DNA of 56,412 nt from Nitrospinota bacterium (lineage in GTDB: Bacteria > Nitrospinota > Nitrospinia > Nitrospinales > VA-1). The stretch spans positions 1 through 56,412 of the forward strand of contig WAIB01000002.1 in the NCBI GenBank assembly GCA_009873655.1, written 5' to 3'. Positions 18,563 through 27,066 of the stretch are shown here, piece after piece. A program made the position numbers and the translations under genes. Every line of letters begins with the position of its first letter. Position 1 is the stretch's first letter. A model generated the notes under the pieces. It did no database searches and had not been told where the DNA came from. It saw only the letters and a program-made list of their open reading frames with translations.

Positions 18563-19375
18563 ATGAAAGATAAAAAACCAAAAACATTTAAGAAGACTCA
18601 TTCCGACAGGGACCGGGCCAGGCACAAAAAGCAGGAAGAGTTTACTCTTTATGGCTGGAATGCCTGCGTGAGCGCTTTTAAAAACCGTCCCGAGAGTTTG
18701 TTGCGCTTGTTCTTCAGCCGGTCTCGTGCACCTGATTTGAAGGCAGTCAAAGCCTGGTGTGCTGAAAAGAAAATTCCGTTTCGCCAGTTGGATAAGGAAT
18801 CGTTAAACAAAGTGGCATCGGGAACGCATCACGAAGGCATCGTCATGGTGGTTCGTCCCCGCCCTTGTGATTCGGTACATAGATTGGTTCGCGGCAGCAT
18901 TCCTGAAAATGGAATGGTGGTGGCCCTCGATGGGATTGAAAATCCTCATAACCAGGGCGCCATCTTGAGAAGCTGTGCCTATTTCGGGGTTAGAGGTTTG
19001 ATTATTCCCAGTACGGGAACGGTGACGGGCATCACCTCTTCCGCTGCAAGAATGGCTGAAGGAGGGTGGGAGACGGTTCCCGTATATAACAGCAGCGACC
19101 TTTCTTCTTCTCTCAGGGATTGCCGAGAACAGGGCTGGTGCGTGGTGGGTGCCGACCCGAACGCAAAAGAGTCTTTGAGCTCTGCCAAAATTACTTTTCC
19201 CGCTGTTCTCGTACTTGGCAATGAACAGGAGGGACTGTCGGATCGAGTGAAGCGTCGTTGTGATACCCTGGTCCATATTCCCGGCAAGGGAGAAGTCCAG
19301 TCTTTAAATGTTTCGGTGGCGGCGGGTATTCTTCTGGCTGAACTCGACCGGCGAAGTAGCAAGGGTAAAAAATAA
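18563..19375 (+). CDS. TrmH/SpoU-family RNA 2'-O-methyltransferase
   Basis: SPOUT-fold methyltransferase acting on rRNA or tRNA with SAM. About 270 residues: a basic N-terminal tail, the substrate-binding domain (LYGWNACVSAFK), then the catalytic domain with DGIENPHNQGAILRSC, LVLGNEQEGLS near residue 212 and the knot motif VQSLNVSVAAGILLAEL. This matches the RlmB/TrmH group; the exact site is unknown. The frame is open to a GTG at 18509, but I favour the ATG at 18563; neither has a strong ribosome site. Confidence 0.9.
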   Translation: MKDKKPKTFKKTHSDRDRARHKKQEEFTLYGWNACVSAFKNRPESLLRLFFSRSRAPDLKAVKAWCAEKKIPFRQLDKESLNKVASGTHHEGIVMVVRPRPCDSVHRLVRGSIPENGMVVALDGIENPHNQGAILRSCAYFGVRGLIIPSTGTVTGITSSAARMAEGGWETVPVYNSSDLSSSLRDCREQGWCVVGADPNAKESLSSAKITFPAVLVLGNEQEGLSDRVKRRCDTLVHIPGKGEVQSLNVSVAAGILLAELDRRSSKGKK

Positions 19376-19384
19376 AAGGGGCCA

Positions 19385-19807
19385 ATGACTTTTTTCGCAA
19401 AACTGCATCCTTTGATCGTACACTTCCCTGTAGCTTTGCTGACCAGTGGGGTGGTTTTTGAAATTTACGGAAGTTTCAAAAAAGATGAAGTGGTTGAAAC
19501 CGCAGGAAGGTTCAATACCCGATTGGGGTTCTGGTGCCTCTTTCCCGTTTTAATTGTCGGCTTCCTCGGGATGTTGAGTCTGGAAAACACGGAAAAGTTT
19601 AAAGACTTCCTTTCCGGTCACCTGCGTTTTGCTTTTCTCACTACAGGCACGTTCATCATCGCCATGGTTTTTTCGCGTTACTTCCGCAGTCCGGTAGGTC
19701 GGGGAATTTATTTTCTGGTTCTCGTCGCGGGTCTTGTCTGCGTGCTCGGCACGGGGTATTACGGCGGCGAACTCGTCCATCGTTTCGGTGTTTCCACCGC
19801 CCAATAA
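19385..19807 (+). CDS. DUF2231-like membrane protein
   Basis: A 140-residue integral membrane protein with four hydrophobic segments. The N-terminal LHPLIVHFPVALLTSG is the hallmark of DUF2231, whose function is unknown but which often accompanies c-type cytochrome or iron genes; the His pair could bind heme or metal. AAGGGG precedes the ATG. The gene faces a second, divergent copy of the same family nine bases after its stop. Confidence 0.72.
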   Translation: MTFFAKLHPLIVHFPVALLTSGVVFEIYGSFKKDEVVETAGRFNTRLGFWCLFPVLIVGFLGMLSLENTEKFKDFLSGHLRFAFLTTGTFIIAMVFSRYFRSPVGRGIYFLVLVAGLVCVLGTGYYGGELVHRFGVSTAQ

Positions 19808-19816
19808 GATGAATTT

Positions 19817-20197
19817 CTAAAAGACTAACTGGTAACCGCTGAATAGGCAGATGCACATGGTTACCAGTCCGACGAGGTAAAAGCCCTGCGCTGTTCTGGA
19901 AAATGCGTTGGTGTAGGAATAGCCGACGACAAAACCATAGAGGATGGTAAACAGAAACGAATAACCCTGGTGACCCTCCACATCCACCGTGGTACGCAGG
20001 CTGATATCGACAGACATCATTCCCGAAAAACTGGCGACAATGGATGCCAGCAACCCCAGACTTAAATTAAAACTCGCGGCGGAATTCAGCTTCGGATCGT
20101 TTTTCTTTTTGGAAAGAAACAGCAGGACCAGCCCCGCGACAAACAGGGCAGGGGGAAAATGCGAAATAAAGGGATGAAATGAAACCGAACTGATCAC
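19817..20197 (-). CDS. DUF2231-like membrane protein, second copy
   Basis: A 126-residue membrane protein with four hydrophobic segments and the N-terminal motif FHPFISHFPPALFVAG, parallel to the HPLIVHFP motif of the neighbouring gene. The two are convergent, stops nine bases apart. It begins at a GTG without a clear ribosome site. The pair may form a heterodimer; this is inference from the shared motif and adjacency. Confidence 0.68.
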   Translation of the reverse strand: MISSVSFHPFISHFPPALFVAGLVLLFLSKKKNDPKLNSAASFNLSLGLLASIVASFSGMMSVDISLRTTVDVEGHQGYSFLFTILYGFVVGYSYTNAFSRTAQGFYLVGLVTMCICLFSGYQLVF

Positions 20198-20213
20198 GGA
20201 GTGCTTATACTAA

Positions 20214-20283
20214 AACCCTCTTTATCCCCCCTTAACAGGGGGAACCAATTTAATGCCCCCCTGACAAGGGGGGGTGGGGGGTT
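20214..20283. repeat. GC-rich inverted-repeat element (MITE-like)
   Basis: A 70-base unit with imperfect terminal inverted repeats of about 28 bases: the left end begins AACCCTC and runs through CCCCCC-TTAACA-GGGGG; the right end mirrors it with CCCCC-TGACAA-GGGGGGG and finishes in GGGGGGTT. Each end is itself a C-run / G-run hairpin. This resembles short dispersed palindromic elements seen in many environmental bacterial genomes. It lies between the tatB stop and a DUF2231 gene. Confidence 0.65.
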
Positions 20284-20376
20284 ATTTATAAAACTCAAAT
20301 CAAAAGCGCAAGTGTATTTGTTTCGCCATATTATAAAAGAATAGACTTAATGGCCCCACGCCCAGTGGGTTCGCCG

Positions 20377-20670
20377 TTAGACGTCTTTTTTGATATCGCC
20401 GGAGATATCCAGATCCATTTCAGAGAGATTGACGTCGACATCGACTTTCGTGGCTGCGCCAATATCCTGTTCCAGGGCATCGACATTCACCGTTTGCTTG
20501 AGGCCTTCGGCTTCATCCATAACGTCCTGTTTCAGTCCGCTGAAAGTTTTCTGGAACTCACCCCATCCTTTTCCGATGGCTTTCGCGAGTTTGGGGAGGT
20601 TTTGCGGGCCGATCACCACAACGGCGATCCCCATAATAATCATCAGCTCAAAAAATCCGATATCAAACAT
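20377..20670 (-). CDS. tatB: Sec-independent translocase subunit TatB
   Basis: Component of the twin-arginine export machinery in the inner membrane. The 97 residues begin MFDIGFFELMIIMGIAVVVI, a TatB-type N-terminal membrane span with the conserved acidic residue at position 8, then the hinge GPQNLPKLAKAIGKG, an amphipathic helix and an acidic C-terminal tail. TatA would usually begin differently and lack this Glu. AAGGAG precedes the ATG. The two Tat-exported molybdoenzymes in this window would use this machinery. tatC is not present here. Confidence 0.85.
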   Translation of the reverse strand: MFDIGFFELMIIMGIAVVVIGPQNLPKLAKAIGKGWGEFQKTFSGLKQDVMDEAEGLKQTVNVDALEQDIGAATKVDVDVNLSEMDLDISGDIKKDV

Positions 20671-20780
20671 TCATAGGCTCCTTCGTTATTCGGGTAGCCT
20701 ATTTTAGCAGAATCGGGGGCAAATATCATCTGTTGAGGGACAACTATTTTTCAGTTCCTTCGCCGGAGGTCTTGAAAAAT

Positions 20781-20800
20781 CAGTCTATTAAGGTAGACTG
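20781..20800 (+). promoter_or_regulatory. Leader hairpin directly before ribF ribosome site
   Basis: Perfect 7-bp stem CAGTCTA (20781-20787) / TAGACTG (20794-20800), loop TTAAGG, ending three bases before GGGAG at 20803 and 12 bases before the ribF ATG. It could shield or present the ribosome site. The region is too short and lacks the conserved blocks of an FMN riboswitch. Confidence 0.4.
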
Positions 20801-20811
20801 GTGGGAGATTT

Positions 20812-21741
20812 ATGAAAATTGTGCGCGGAACCAAAAATATAAGTGGACCCTTTCCCTACCCGGTGGTGACTCTGGGCAATTTTGACGGGGTGCATGCAGG
20901 CCACCAGATTCTATTCAGGAAAGCAGCCGAGATTGCCCGGGAGAAGGAGGGCACCTCCATCGCGTTCACGTTTGAGCCGCATCCATTAAAAATCATTGCT
21001 CCGGAAAAAGTTCCTCCCCTGCTGACGCATTTTCATAAAAAAATGGAACTCATCGAAGCCTGTAATATTGATAGCGTCATTTGTGCCGATTTCACCCGAA
21101 AGTTCGCCGACCAGCGGCCTCGGGACTTTTCAAAAGATATCCTTAAAGAAAAAATCGGCGCCCGGGAAATCGTGGTCGGATTCGACTACGCGTTCGGTCG
21201 CGGACGTGAAGGCACCATCCCTTATCTGAAAAAGATGGGGGAGGAATTCGGGTTTGTAGTCAACGTGGTCGACCCGATACAACTCGATGGACTGACCGTC
21301 AGCAGTTCGCATGTGCGCGAACTGATCGAAGCGGGAAATATGGAATCGGCGCAGAAATTTTTAGGCCGGCATTATTCCATTGTCGGTCCCGTCGTTTCGG
21401 GATACAAAACCGGGCAGGCGATCGGTTTCCCAACAGCGAACATCGACACGAGCAAGGTGCAGATTCCCGGAACCGGGGTTTATGCAGTGCGCATGATCTA
21501 CCAGAAAAAATCTTACGATGCGGTGGCGAATATCGGGTTCAACCCCACCTTTCAACGCGACCGGTTGAGTGTGGAAGTGCATATCTTCGATTTCAACCAG
21601 GCGATTTATGGAAAAGAAATTGAAGTGGAGTTCATTTCGCGCATACGCAGTGAAATAGAGTTTGAATCTAAAGACGACCTGGTGGTTCAAATTAATAAAG
21701 ACATTGAGCAGGCCAAAACCATTCTGGGGGAACTAGATTGA
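20812..21741 (+). CDS. ribF: Bifunctional riboflavin kinase / FMN adenylyltransferase
   Basis: Makes FMN and FAD from riboflavin. The 309 residues have the N-terminal adenylyltransferase domain with TLGNFDGVHAGHQ near residue 22 and the SSSHVREL segment near 165, then the C-terminal flavokinase with GYKTGQAIGFPTANID near 205 and NIGFNPTF. GGGAG lies before the ATG. Its stop overlaps the TTG of the next gene by two bases. Confidence 0.96.
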   Translation: MKIVRGTKNISGPFPYPVVTLGNFDGVHAGHQILFRKAAEIAREKEGTSIAFTFEPHPLKIIAPEKVPPLLTHFHKKMELIEACNIDSVICADFTRKFADQRPRDFSKDILKEKIGAREIVVGFDYAFGRGREGTIPYLKKMGEEFGFVVNVVDPIQLDGLTVSSSHVRELIEAGNMESAQKFLGRHYSIVGPVVSGYKTGQAIGFPTANIDTSKVQIPGTGVYAVRMIYQKKSYDAVANIGFNPTFQRDRLSVEVHIFDFNQAIYGKEIEVEFISRIRSEIEFESKDDLVVQINKDIEQAKTILGELD

Positions 21742-22808
21742 AAAAAGTCCGGCAATCCATAATCGGGTTGGCAATCGCGATCGCTGCGCTTTATTACACC
21801 CTGCGGAACGTTTCTTTTGATGAGCTGGTCCACTCGTTAAAAAATGCGGAACTGGTTTATACCCTGCCGGGACTGGTGATCATCACCCTCAGTTATGTAA
21901 CGCGCGCCTACCGCTGGCAGATTCTGCTTCGTCCCTTCAAACAGATTCCCGTAAAAGAAATTTATTCTCCATTGATGATCGGGTTTATGGGCAACGTCCT
22001 GCCCGCGCGGGCCGGGGAGTTCTTGCGCGCTTACCTGGTGGGGAAGAAAAACGGCATCACCTTTCCGGGAGCGTTTTCGACCATCATCGTTGAGCGGTTG
22101 TTCGACCTCGTTTGCCTGATGGTGCTGTTCGTCTGGGTGTTTGTGTTCAACCATGAGGTGTTTGACCCCAACCTGAAGTTTTCGGGGCTCTCGGTGCAGA
22201 CCATGGCTGTCGGATTCGGACGCGTCTGCCTGATCCTGGTATGCGGGTTGCTGGCGTTCATGTTCCTTCTGGCGTGGCAGGAGGAAAAAGTTAAATCGTG
22301 GATCAACTGGTTCATCCGTCCCCTTCCTGAGAAATGGAAAGAGAAAATTATTTTCATGGTCGGCGAGTTTGCGCTGGGCTGCCAGGTCATCAAAGATAAA
22401 AGCGCGCTGGCGCAGATAACCCTCTATTCCGTATTGACTTGGTTATTCATCGTCGGAACGTACTATCCATTTTATTATGCGTTCGATCTGCAGCAGATCA
22501 CGCTGGAGTCGCTTTTGATATTGACCGTGATGGTCTGCATATTGATCACCGTGCTACCCACCCCGGCCTTTTTGGGGTCTTATAACGCCGGGGTGCTGAT
22601 CGCGCTTCACGAAATCATGGGCGAGGCGGAGGTGACGGCAGTGAGTTACGGGATGGTGGTTTGGGCGGCGTCTTTCCTCGTGGTTTTCGCGGGGGGATTT
22701 TATTTCATCCTGCACGACCATATGTCGGTCAGCTCGCTGATCAAGGCCGAAGAAGAAGCCGAGGAAGCCCTCGAAGAAGCTGAACATTCGCCTAGCGAAA
22801 GTAAATAA
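21738..22808 (+). CDS. Flippase-like membrane protein (UPF0104 / LPG synthase TM domain)
   Basis: A 356-residue integral membrane protein with about eight hydrophobic segments and the family motifs ALYYTLRNVSFDEL near the N-terminus, RAYRWQILL and GEFLRAYLVGKK. It belongs to the membrane domain shared by lysylphosphatidylglycerol synthase and AglD; members are thought to flip lipids or act in glycolipid assembly. The C-terminus is a Glu/Ala-rich tail. It begins at a TTG overlapping the ribF stop, with GGGGG upstream. A hairpin CCGGGC/GCCCGG without a T-run follows its stop. Confidence 0.8.
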   Translation: MKKVRQSIIGLAIAIAALYYTLRNVSFDELVHSLKNAELVYTLPGLVIITLSYVTRAYRWQILLRPFKQIPVKEIYSPLMIGFMGNVLPARAGEFLRAYLVGKKNGITFPGAFSTIIVERLFDLVCLMVLFVWVFVFNHEVFDPNLKFSGLSVQTMAVGFGRVCLILVCGLLAFMFLLAWQEEKVKSWINWFIRPLPEKWKEKIIFMVGEFALGCQVIKDKSALAQITLYSVLTWLFIVGTYYPFYYAFDLQQITLESLLILTVMVCILITVLPTPAFLGSYNAGVLIALHEIMGEAEVTAVSYGMVVWAASFLVVFAGGFYFILHDHMSVSSLIKAEEEAEEALEEAEHSPSESK

Positions 22809-22851
22809 CCGGGCCACGCCCGGGGGGAATAAAGGGGATACTTCTTATCGC

Positions 22852-22879
22852 TTGAAATTTTTTGCGACGACTTTATAAT
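22852..22879 (+). promoter_or_regulatory. Sigma-70-type promoter of tRNA-Leu
   Basis: TTGAAA (22852-22857), 16-base spacer, TATAAT (22874-22879), placing the start of transcription about 18 bases before the tRNA. Confidence 0.7.
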
Positions 22880-22904
22880 ACGAGACTTCAACAGGATAAG
22901 GTAA

Positions 22905-22991
22905 GCCGAAGTGGCGGAATTGGTAGACGCGCATGATTCAGGTTCATGTGTCCATTAGGACGTGGAAGTTCGAGTCTTCTCTTCGGCACCA
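22905..22991 (+). tRNA. tRNA-Leu (CAG anticodon)
   Basis: Class II tRNA of 87 bases with the long variable arm. Acceptor GCCGAAG / CTTCGGC, anticodon stem CATGA / TCATG with loop TTCAGGT giving anticodon CAG, T arm with TTCGAGT, discriminator A and encoded CCA. It marks the left edge of an AT-rich, gene-poor stretch. Confidence 0.97.
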
Positions 22992-23044
22992 AAACCTTTG
23001 AAGGGGTACACCTTAATGGGGCAGGCCATATTAATCAGGTGTTT

Positions 23045-23926
23045 ATGTTTTCAAAGCAGAAATTGGTATCCGTTTTATTCCTAATTTCCTTGTTTTTGCC
23101 TATAACTTGGACAAAAGGGTATGCAGAAGAATACCCTTATACTGCCATTTTTACCTGTGGAATGCGTGGAAAACATATAAATATTTCAGTTTGTTTTTCA
23201 AATACTGAATTAGAGATTCAAAACGGTGATGATTATAGATTGTATAAAATCTATGAAATTCATGAGGCAGGCAATGAATACCATGATGGAGAGTCATCTG
23301 GTTTTAGAATTAATTTAAATGAAAATTTCAAAATTAAAGCGCAAAATTCTGACGATACTCTGGTTTTGTCAATTAATATTGTAAAAAACTCTAGTGGGAA
23401 ATCGTTGTTCAAAAAATCAGTGGCTCAGTATGGCGTAATTGCTGTGGCAAATCAAAAGTCTTCCAAAAATATAAACACTCCCCTTGGGGCGGCCACCAAA
23501 GTACCTTTAGCTGTTGAAGGTAAATTTGCAAACAGGTTGGGAAATTGCTCGGAAAGCCAGAATAAATCCTTCCGTGACCCAAAGGCTAGAAAAATTCTTA
23601 TGGCGAATGCTGAAAATATAGCTAAGTTATATAAATTTAAAACATCTTTTGAATTTGACGAAAGTTTATACTGCGATGCTTATATAAGTCCAAGCATTTT
23701 GGGAAGACCAAGGTACCATTCTTTGTCCTTTACCCCAGAACCAAAAGCAAAAAAAAATAATCGGTCAATCGACATTACGCAAATGCATAAGAATTGCTTC
23801 ATTTTCATGATAGTTGATACAAAAGTCAAAAATCCAGAAAACTTTCTGAATATAATCTGGAATGTCAAAAAAAACAAATATTATAAAAACCCCGGCCTTG
23901 CCGGCTGGAATCAAATTTGTAATTAG
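23045..23926 (+). CDS. Secreted protein of unknown function
   Basis: A 293-residue protein with a clean Sec signal peptide (MFSKQKLVSVLFLISLFLP..., likely cleavage after GYA near residue 26). The mature part is mixed polar with several Cys, no membrane segment and no family I recognise. The open frame extends back into the tRNA-Leu gene, but the ATG at 23045 giving the signal peptide is the sensible start. The gene is clearly AT-richer than its neighbours and directly follows a tRNA, suggesting horizontal acquisition; no integrase is seen. Confidence 0.6.
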   Translation: MFSKQKLVSVLFLISLFLPITWTKGYAEEYPYTAIFTCGMRGKHINISVCFSNTELEIQNGDDYRLYKIYEIHEAGNEYHDGESSGFRINLNENFKIKAQNSDDTLVLSINIVKNSSGKSLFKKSVAQYGVIAVANQKSSKNINTPLGAATKVPLAVEGKFANRLGNCSESQNKSFRDPKARKILMANAENIAKLYKFKTSFEFDESLYCDAYISPSILGRPRYHSLSFTPEPKAKKNNRSIDITQMHKNCFIFMIVDTKVKNPENFLNIIWNVKKNKYYKNPGLAGWNQICN

Positions 23927-23948
23927 GTGCGAACAGAAATAATTCAAA

Positions 23949-24290
23949 TTATTTGGCAGTATTCGTATTAAATAATTTAATTGGTTTGCTTTGTGTTTGC
24001 AGGGTGAATCTCAACCCATCCTCAATCTCCAACCAGATCGCTTTTTCCGTTGTCTGCAGTTCCTCTATCTCACGCAAGCATTCAACAAAACTTGTTCCAG
24101 CATTCACATCAGCATCGATTTCCCTTGGCATTAACCTTACCCGCATTCTATAAAACTCAATTTGATTGCATCTTGCCCATTCAACAAAGTTGTCCACAAG
24201 ATCTATTTCACCCAGGTCATTTTCCCGGGACCACTGGATCCCACCTCCAATGTTCGGGTTGACGATACCCGTTCTAACCTTACGCGGCAT
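23949..24290 (-). CDS. Hypothetical 113-residue protein
   Basis: An ATG-initiated frame of 113 residues on the minus strand, converging on the secreted-protein gene. It has no signal peptide, no membrane segment and a plausible soluble composition (Glu, Arg, Val, Ile rich), but no ribosome site is visible. The N-terminal stretch around DNFVEWARCNQIEFYRMRV recalls the part of GH10-type barrels where a strand precedes an Arg-Gly-His motif, yet that motif is missing, so it may be a remnant. Unrecognised; it could also be a spurious frame. Confidence 0.35.
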   Translation of the reverse strand: MPRKVRTGIVNPNIGGGIQWSRENDLGEIDLVDNFVEWARCNQIEFYRMRVRLMPREIDADVNAGTSFVECLREIEELQTTEKAIWLEIEDGLRFTLQTQSKPIKLFNTNTAK

Positions 24291-24559
24291 GAATTCTAAA
24301 GTTGGAAATATTACACGGGCACGAAGGCAAAGGTGGAATGTAAAGTATCCATTCCGGGTACGAATGTTCTGTTTGGAGGGTTTTTAAGTCTGGCGAGAAC
24401 TTGCATTTACGTTAAAAACCGTTAGACTGCATTATGTCCTTCAAAAAATTGAATATTCCTCTTTTAACTTGAGATAAGAAATATGGAACTTATTACCTTA
24501 TTTTCAACAAAAGATTTTATGCATTCTTAATTTTTTGTAGTTCTCATAAAACATAAGCT

Positions 24560-24889
24560 TTAAGGGCTCTCCCACTCCCCCTCCGCGAACGCCACCCGCT
24601 TCCCAAAAATCCTGCTTGTGTCCGCATATACGGCACACCTTAATCCACTTCCGTGTTTTTTTTCTAGAGACCTATAAGAATCTTCCGCTAACAGTCTGCG
24701 CAGGACAGGGTGTTTGGCATCAGGTGAACCGGATTTTATCAACCGTTGCTGTTCGGGCATGAATCTGGGGGCGCCCAGCGCGATGATCACGCCAATCAAA
24801 ATAAACACACACATTTTGGCGATAGACCCACCCAGCCATTACAAATAGAGCAGGACCATGGCGATGATCAATAGTACCGACAAAGTCAT
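24560..24889 (-). pseudogene. Small two-span membrane protein split by an in-frame stop
   Basis: From an ATG at 24889 the frame encodes MTLSVLLIIAMVLLYL, a perfect membrane span, then TAA at 24841-24839, and continues in the same frame with eight codons and an ATG at 24814 leading into a second span (CVFILIGVIIALGAP) and a polar 65-residue tail. The continuity across the stop suggests a broken gene of about 109 codons. Alternatively the 84-residue part from 24814 is a gene of its own. No family is recognised. Confidence 0.4.
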
Positions 24890-25323
24890 CTTAATTGCTT
24901 TGACTTTCGGGGGAGGTCATTTTGTTTTCATTGGAATCATTGCGAAACTTTGTAATGGAATATTATAACCCTGCTTGATTTAAGCGAACATGGGCAAAAA
25001 TTCCAAGGTTTAACTCTTTAAAATTATTAGTTTTACCGGCTGAAGGATTTTGAATGGGAATACTTTACGGGTCGGGAATTAAAGGAAGAACCGCCCCGTT
25101 TCGTATCATTTACCTAGAAAGGTAAATTACAGGAGGTAGGGGCAAGCCTTCCCCGACCTTGCGGTCAATCATTAGATTGTTCCCGGAAAAAAAATATTCC
25201 TGAATTTATCCCGGTCCTTCCCGTAAGCGGAAAAACCAGGAATTTGTATAAAAATCCTGAGAAACCTAACTCCAAAAAATTCAAAGATCGTGTTGAAATA
25301 AAGCTTATATCGCAATAGGTTCT
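24890..25323. other. Gene-free AT-rich region
   Basis: No frame with coding character is seen on either strand. It contains a perfect hairpin ATTTACCT-AGAA-AGGTAAAT at 25108-25127, followed by a purine-rich AGGAGGTAGGGGC and a matching CCTTCCCC a few bases later (25132-25158), which could fold into a second hairpin. It may be an untranslated remnant or hold an unrecognised small RNA. Confidence 0.4.
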
Positions 25324-26175
25324 TCAACTGGCTTGTTGCTGGCTGAGGATTAAAAAATCGTCGATGTAGTTTTGTAATTCATCCGCGGCGTGTTGCCGCT
25401 GTCGGGGCAGAGTGATGGCATCGACCTTTAAAATAAATTCTTTCCATTCCTGCTCCTTGTATTCAAGCCTTTTTTGAAAGTCTTCGGTCCAGTGGGTTTC
25501 CGGTTGATTTATCCAGACATCCAGGTTTTCTTTTAAATTTTCTTTGGACCTCAGGAGTTGAGCCAGCTCGGTCTGAAACTTTTTTCGGTTTTTCAGTTTC
25601 ATGGCAGTCCACTCAGGATCGGCTTTGACCCAACTGGCGATATTTTGTTTCTGGCCTGGTTTCACTTCTCCCAGCCATTTCTCCAAAACTCCGACAAACC
25701 ATTTCACCCTTGAGGCATGTGCTTCTTCGGCCGTCATTTTGGCCTGCTTGACCAGCCAATCCTCCTTTTCTATAAATTCCTTTTCCATCTGCCGGACTTG
25801 ATCCTCCTCAACGGTGGATAAGAATGCAACCAGGTCTGGCTCGGCTCGACCCATTATTCGGTCCCAGAATAGTTTATGTTCGGTGCGCATCCAGTCGAGG
25901 TCCTCCCCATTCAGTCCTTTTTGATATCTGGATTTTAGTTCTTTAAGATATTCAGCCATTCTTTCAAGCTCCGATTCACGGTGCCAGTCCAGAAACCGGT
26001 CGATTCTTGTTTCCAGATCGTAGAGTTGCGGATCGCTCAGATCGAAATAGGTATCGAACCAATTTAAAAGAAACCAATCGGAGTAGTTATAAAAAATCCG
26101 GGTCTTGCTGCATGAGGTGGCGATCAACAGCGAAATTGTCAGGGCTATTATTTTTACGAGAATACCGGGTCGCAT
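25324..26175 (-). CDS. DUF6279-like lipoprotein
   Basis: A 283-residue lipoprotein with a signal peptide and lipobox (ATSC near residue 22). The mature chain starts CSKTRIFYNYSDWFLLNWFDTYFDLS, the Tyr/Trp-rich opening of the DUF6279 family, followed by long helices rich in Glu, Lys and Trp with Q-L-Y/DLE pattern. Function of the family is unknown; the helical form suggests a periplasmic scaffold anchored to a membrane. It stands alone, divergent from the FKBP gene. Confidence 0.75.
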   Translation of the reverse strand: MRPGILVKIIALTISLLIATSCSKTRIFYNYSDWFLLNWFDTYFDLSDPQLYDLETRIDRFLDWHRESELERMAEYLKELKSRYQKGLNGEDLDWMRTEHKLFWDRIMGRAEPDLVAFLSTVEEDQVRQMEKEFIEKEDWLVKQAKMTAEEAHASRVKWFVGVLEKWLGEVKPGQKQNIASWVKADPEWTAMKLKNRKKFQTELAQLLRSKENLKENLDVWINQPETHWTEDFQKRLEYKEQEWKEFILKVDAITLPRQRQHAADELQNYIDDFLILSQQQAS

Positions 26176-26377
26176 GCTTTAAGTCTTTGAACAAAATGGG
26201 ATTGTTTCCTATTTTACAGAAGGACAACCCCCTAAGGCAAAATTTAAGGCTGAGAAAAGTCTTGCCCTGGTAAAAGGTGATATACCTGCCCCTCACTTTA
26301 AAAGCATTTCATAGGATCGTATATAAAGGTCAGTTATAATGCTATTTCAATTACTAAACTTATTTTTTGAGGTCAAG

Positions 26378-26854
26378 ATGTCTGGAATGAAAAAATTATT
26401 TGTTTTAAGCCTATTCATAACGGGTCTTTTTATCACGGATCATGCAAGTGCAGAAACATTGACTAAATTGGATGTGAAAGTGGGATCGGGAAAAGAAGCA
26501 AAGGCGGGTAAGATGGTAGATGTTCATTATACGGGTTGGCTGTTAGATGAACTGGCTCCAAAAGAGTGTCGTGAGCTGCCACGTTTCGTAAGTTTGAAAC
26601 AGGTGCAAAGCTGCCTGGATAATAAGGGAAATAAGTTTGACAGTTCTCATGATCGTCCTGGCAACTTCAAATTTGAATTAGGTGCAGGACGGGTCATCAA
26701 AGGTTGGGACCAGGGTGTGCAAGGCATGAAAGTCGGAGGGAAGCGGACATTGATCATTCCACCTTCTTTGGGTTATGGCGCACGGGGTGCCGGCGGGGCG
26801 ATTCCGCCCAATGCCACTTTAATTTTTGATGTTGAATTGTTAAATGTCCGCTAG
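26378..26854 (+). CDS. Periplasmic FKBP-type peptidyl-prolyl isomerase with an insertion
   Basis: Exported cis-trans prolyl isomerase of 158 residues. A signal peptide ends at ASA near residue 25; the FKBP domain follows with VDVHYTGWL, then KFDSS, GRVIKGWDQGVQGMKVGG, LIIPPSLGYG and PPNATLIFDVELL. Between the first strand and KFDSS there is an insertion of about 25 residues with two Cys (KECRELPRF, QSCLDNKG) that ordinary FKBPs lack; the Cys could form a disulfide in the periplasm. The start at 26378 is chosen for GAGG five bases upstream; the frame runs back to an ATG at 26339. Confidence 0.9.
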   Translation: MSGMKKLFVLSLFITGLFITDHASAETLTKLDVKVGSGKEAKAGKMVDVHYTGWLLDELAPKECRELPRFVSLKQVQSCLDNKGNKFDSSHDRPGNFKFELGAGRVIKGWDQGVQGMKVGGKRTLIIPPSLGYGARGAGGAIPPNATLIFDVELLNVR

Positions 26855-27066
26855 GGAATAGAGTTGCAGGGTCCGATTTTGGTCTTGTTCCTTTCATATT
26901 TTTTTTAGCCTATTCAGTGAAAAAGGTAAAACCCCAAAATAACGGAAATAAATCTGATTCACCTACAAACCCGGGATTCATTTGTCCGGTCATATTGATG
27001 CAGAGAAAGGATTGAATATGGATGGTCGGCTTATTGATCTATTGAAAAAACTTGCAAACTTTATCA

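Noticed and set aside
20671..20811. FMN riboswitch upstream of ribF
   Set aside because: The leader is too short and none of the conserved FMN-element blocks are present.
22905..25323. Prophage or integrative element attachment site at tRNA-Leu
   Set aside because: No integrase gene and no repeat of the tRNA 3' end were found, so only an eroded island is suggested.
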